64,000 bases of DNA from Opisthocomus hoazin (Eukaryota > Chordata > Aves > Opisthocomiformes > Opisthocomidae): positions 22,885,979-22,949,978 of the forward strand of contig NC_134421.1 of assembly GCF_030867145.1 (NCBI RefSeq), given 5' to 3'. The notes beneath the pieces were generated by a model. It ran no database searches. It had not been told where the DNA came from and saw nothing but the letters and a program-made list of their open reading frames with translations. Position 1 is the first letter of the stretch. Every line of letters starts with the position of its first letter. This document shows positions 60,993 through 64,000 of this stretch, one piece after another. The position numbers and the translations under genes were made by a program.

Positions 60993-62638
60993 CTGAATGA
61001 GTATAATCCACAAAGAGAGAGAGTTACAAATTTGTAACAGCACCATTTGTTGCTATCCGATCATTGACTTTTTCTCATTTCTCTTACTTTACAAGTTGAA
61101 GTTGTCAGGCAAAAAGATACAGAGTGAAAAGACGTTTAAAGAGCGGACGAACCCAAGAGATTCACTCAAGCTTACGGAAGTGAAATGCATAATAAAGCCT
61201 TTCAGATAACTCTCTTGAAGCAGGTACTGGGCAGAAGATCATATGACTACTTATGTGCTCCAAGAGCCACACCTAGTCCTTACAGAAAAGGATATGGTTA
61301 TTTAAATGACTTAATACTGCCTTCCTACATTGTCATGCCTAGCACAAAACCGATCTGAAGAACGAACATGCACGCACACGTGAAGTTACAGCTTCGTGAA
61401 GAATGGCTTGGTCTGGTTTAGAAAGCAGCGCTTCATACTCAAAACATATCCATGTACCGTTACTCAGGTTAGCCCTAAGTTTTCAAAAAGAAATATACCA
61501 GAGATACTTTAAAGTGCTAAGACTTATCTTAGTAAGACAGTCCTAAGACCATCTTTCTTATACAAGCAAGTCCTTTAAAATTAGAGGCCTCTGAAAATAC
61601 TTATAGACAAGGTCAGTGATAGTATTGTTAAAAACGAGCGCAATTAAGAGGGTGCACTCCTCACAACTTGACAGCATAAGAAACAAAACATTCTCTCTCC
61701 CCCTGAAAAATTGAGCACAGTTTTGAAGCCACCCTTACAGTACAGTCACATGCCATTTGCTGAGAGATTAACAGTGCTAAGTTTGTGAATGATTAACACT
61801 CCTGAAAAGGGCAAAGCATAACCAAAGTAGGATGTCATTTTTTAGACCAATTCTTAGTAAACTCAAATTTCAGCTGGACAAATACACTGAATGTACTAAG
61901 TTTTGGGTTTTGGTGTTTTTCTTTTTTTTTTTTTTAATTAAGGACAAAACCCAGTTAATATGTTTACTTAATTAAATTCAAAGTGCAAGATCCATCTAAC
62001 ATCATGAAGTACAGTAGTCTAAGCTGCATGACATAGATGTATATATAGGAATAGATACCTCTTAAGTCGGCATTGTCCCTGCTGAAAAATAAGGCTAAAG
62101 TGAAAGTAAACGCTAGTGATTTCCCCCCCCTTCCCAGGAGAATCAGGGGAAACTTTCCAACTCTTTTTTTTTTTTTTTTTCCCAAAGACACTTTCAAAAA
62201 CACCCTTGAGTATCAGACAGCAACACATTTTATTTTTAAGGAAAAAAAATAATCAGTATAGTATTTGGCTTAAAACCAAAATTAATTGCTGCATCAGCAT
62301 CTAATAACGAAGTTTATTTCATCCTAATACTGAGAATGCCCTAATTAATATAACACAAGAGTAACAGTATGTCGGGAGCAACCCTCGTTATACATGTACA
62401 AAAGCGTCGAAGAACAGCATCACAATTTCCAGTAATTTCAGTTTATAGAACAGAGTTAGTATTTCCCCTAGAATTATATGAATTGTTTCAGAAAATGAAC
62501 TGAGTTTGCCAACACATTCTGAGCGTAGCACATGAAGAATAGAATGGATTTACCTATATTAACTGAATCCTCCCAGTCTTCCAGTATTTCTGTCACGGTA
62601 AGAACATAAACATATGTCCTATGCTTCCGATCCTGGTT
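60790..62638 (-). CDS. NUDT4: NUDT4 (DIPP2), 3' part: last two coding exons
   Basis: Diphosphoinositol polyphosphate phosphohydrolase 2, a cytosolic Nudix hydrolase acting on inositol pyrophosphates and diadenosine polyphosphates. Two exons are in the window: 62638-62554 (NQDRKHRTYVYVLTVTEIL...SVNI) and 60992-60790 (GRKREWFKVEDAIKVLQCHK to AQTSGLPSTVR, stop). The junction is GT-AG and in phase. They give the last 95 or so of roughly 180 residues and follow human NUDT4 closely, with C-terminal substitutions such as KLSCSPTNGNSVV. The Nudix box and the exon ending LGIFE are not in the window, so the 5' part lies past the right edge. The gene converges on UBE2N. Confidence 0.96.
62554..62638 (-). 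CDS. NUDT4: NUDT4 penultimate coding exon
   Basis: 85 bp between acceptor TATTCAAGCAG and donor GTAAAT. It encodes NQDRKHRTYVYVLTVTEILE and DWEDSVNI, identical by eye to the mammalian exon. It ends one base into a Gly codon that is completed by the terminal exon. Confidence 0.96.
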
Positions 62639-64000
62639 CTGCTTGAATATTAGAAACAGACATTTTAATGCACAGCAAAAAATAACTTGTAGACTTACCT
62701 CTGAAGGATACTTGCCAGCCAAACCTGGCTTTTATTTTCACCAAGCATCTGTACTGAGTAGGCCCCAAAAGATCAGAAAACTGAAGTTTTAATTGAAACA
62801 ACAGCCTGTCTATTTTACTAGGTTAAAAAAAACCCCAAACCACCGCAAGCAAATTTGAAGATCCTGAAGTTGGGATCAAACCATGTTCTTGATCATCCAA
62901 TTTAATATTAGCAGCTGCTGATTAGCACTACCCATCACTTATCTGTTACACATGTAAGTTACCGTGGTAAGAGTGCATTTGCTAAAACTGTTTCTGCAAC
63001 TCATGTTCCTAGACAAAAGGTTATTCAAAAAACCTTTGCAGGCTGGATCCACTGCATCACGTGGCCAGATCATCTATGCAATGCTGGCTATAAAGTTTCA
63101 CTCAGTAAGTGAGACAAATTAAATCGGCTATGTTTGCAATCATGACAAATGCAAAAATCATTACCATCTGTTCACTTGACAGGTCTGCCACGCTAGCAGC
63201 GCGAGCTGCCTGTTTGGGAAGCGCACGTGTTTTGAACAGGGCGAGTCGAACAGAGACTGAGAGCGCCCGTCTGCTCAGGGCAGGGTTGCTGTGCCGCAGC
63301 CGGTCCACGTGCGGTCTGGGCAGACGACGGTACTCCCTGCTAGCTCCAGAGCAGGCCAGCAGCACGCTCCCAGAGGCGCCACCCTGCTAACCAAACCATA
63401 CTGGCCCTTGGAAAAGAACTGACCTCCTAGAAAACCCAGCACCATCTACGATTACAACTATATTAAGAACCAAGAGATGTTATGCCCTAGCTCTCCTTAC
63501 AGATGGTTTTATCCTTTTGCCAATAACCATTCCCACTTAATTCTGTTTCACTACAAGCTTAGTATAAACTGTTGTGCTTTACTAGGAAATAAAAATACTC
63601 CAAGACAGTTGTTTGTCAATATGACTATTAAAGGGAGTAAATACACCTATTAAAAAACTCTTTTCTGGCTGTAGTTCCAGAACACAAGGACTCAGCAGCA
63701 GTATCATTTCCATTTTCTGTTTACTTCTGTCTCCAGGTCACAATGTGTAGCCCCCCCAATGGTACTAACAACTGTTTGTGGGGCCATGTTATGAAAATGA
63801 ATTAGAGCCTTGATTTAAGTTAGCAGTAACCTAGAAAAGTGCTGATCTTACCACATATTTTATCTCCTCTGGCCTAGATGGTGGTATATGGCTTCAGAAG
63901 AACAGACAGCTCAATTACTAAAGAACCATCATCCCCTGCAGCTCCTGTTTTAAGGCAACAAGGTGACAGCTATCCTGTCTTTGGTCCGAGCTGGAAAGTA
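62639..64000 (-). other. NUDT4: NUDT4 intron, running off the window
   Basis: No exon for the VKGKLGRLLGIFE segment was found on the minus strand up to the right edge, so this is intronic. A short CpG-richer patch lies at 63.17-63.40 kb. Confidence 0.7.

Noticed and set aside
62619-62801. Upstream NUDT4 exon
   Set aside because: The minus-strand frame next to the NQDRKHR exon does not read as the expected GKLGRLLGIFE segment; it is intronic.
1-64000. CRISPR arrays, bacterial operons, tRNA or rRNA genes
   Set aside because: None seen. The sequence is vertebrate nuclear DNA with spliced genes and CR1 repeats.

Overview
This is a vertebrate nuclear window, most likely from a bird. The genes have introns, promoters sit in CpG islands, the intergenic DNA is AT-rich, and the recognisable interspersed repeats are 5'-truncated CR1 LINEs plus two solo endogenous-retrovirus LTRs. 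CR1 with 3' ends of the GGTTGGAAGGGACC / CAGAATC type is the typical avian repeat. I recall the LTR type as common in non-galliform birds, but that is memory, not a search. The gene order and orientation, MRPL42 (-), UBE2N (+), NUDT4 (-), matches the NUDT4-UBE2N-MRPL42 block of human 12q22.

Layout. 1-14.4 kb: no gene I can support; AT-rich intergenic DNA downstream of MRPL42. 14.4-22.6 kb: MRPL42 on the minus strand, five coding exons reconstructed with consistent splice phases (146 aa), a probable non-coding first exon in a CpG island at 22.0-22.9 kb, three CR1 fragments and a perfect 3 x 132 bp tandem repeat in intron 1. 22.6-33.0 kb: the divergent MRPL42/UBE2N intergenic interval, with one CR1 and several exon-like scraps that I cannot identify. 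33.0-52.9 kb: UBE2N on the plus strand, complete (152 aa, four coding exons), with a 17.2 kb intron 1 holding two antisense-oriented solo LTRs and one CR1. 52.9-57.3 kb: convergent intergenic space with an orphan GC-rich block. 57.3-64.0 kb: the 3' end of NUDT4 on the minus strand (last two coding exons and a long 3' UTR); the earlier exons lie beyond the right edge.

The three genes are unrelated housekeeping genes: a mitochondrial ribosome subunit, the K63-ubiquitin E2 enzyme and a diphosphoinositol-polyphosphate Nudix hydrolase. They share a conserved neighbourhood, not a pathway. I found no convincing new biological system. The best leads are the exact 132 bp triplication next to a consensus splice donor in MRPL42 intron 1, a minus-strand exon-like frame at 24.1-24.4 kb, the orphan GC-rich block at 53.9-54.4 kb, and a possible intron-retention isoform of UBE2N.
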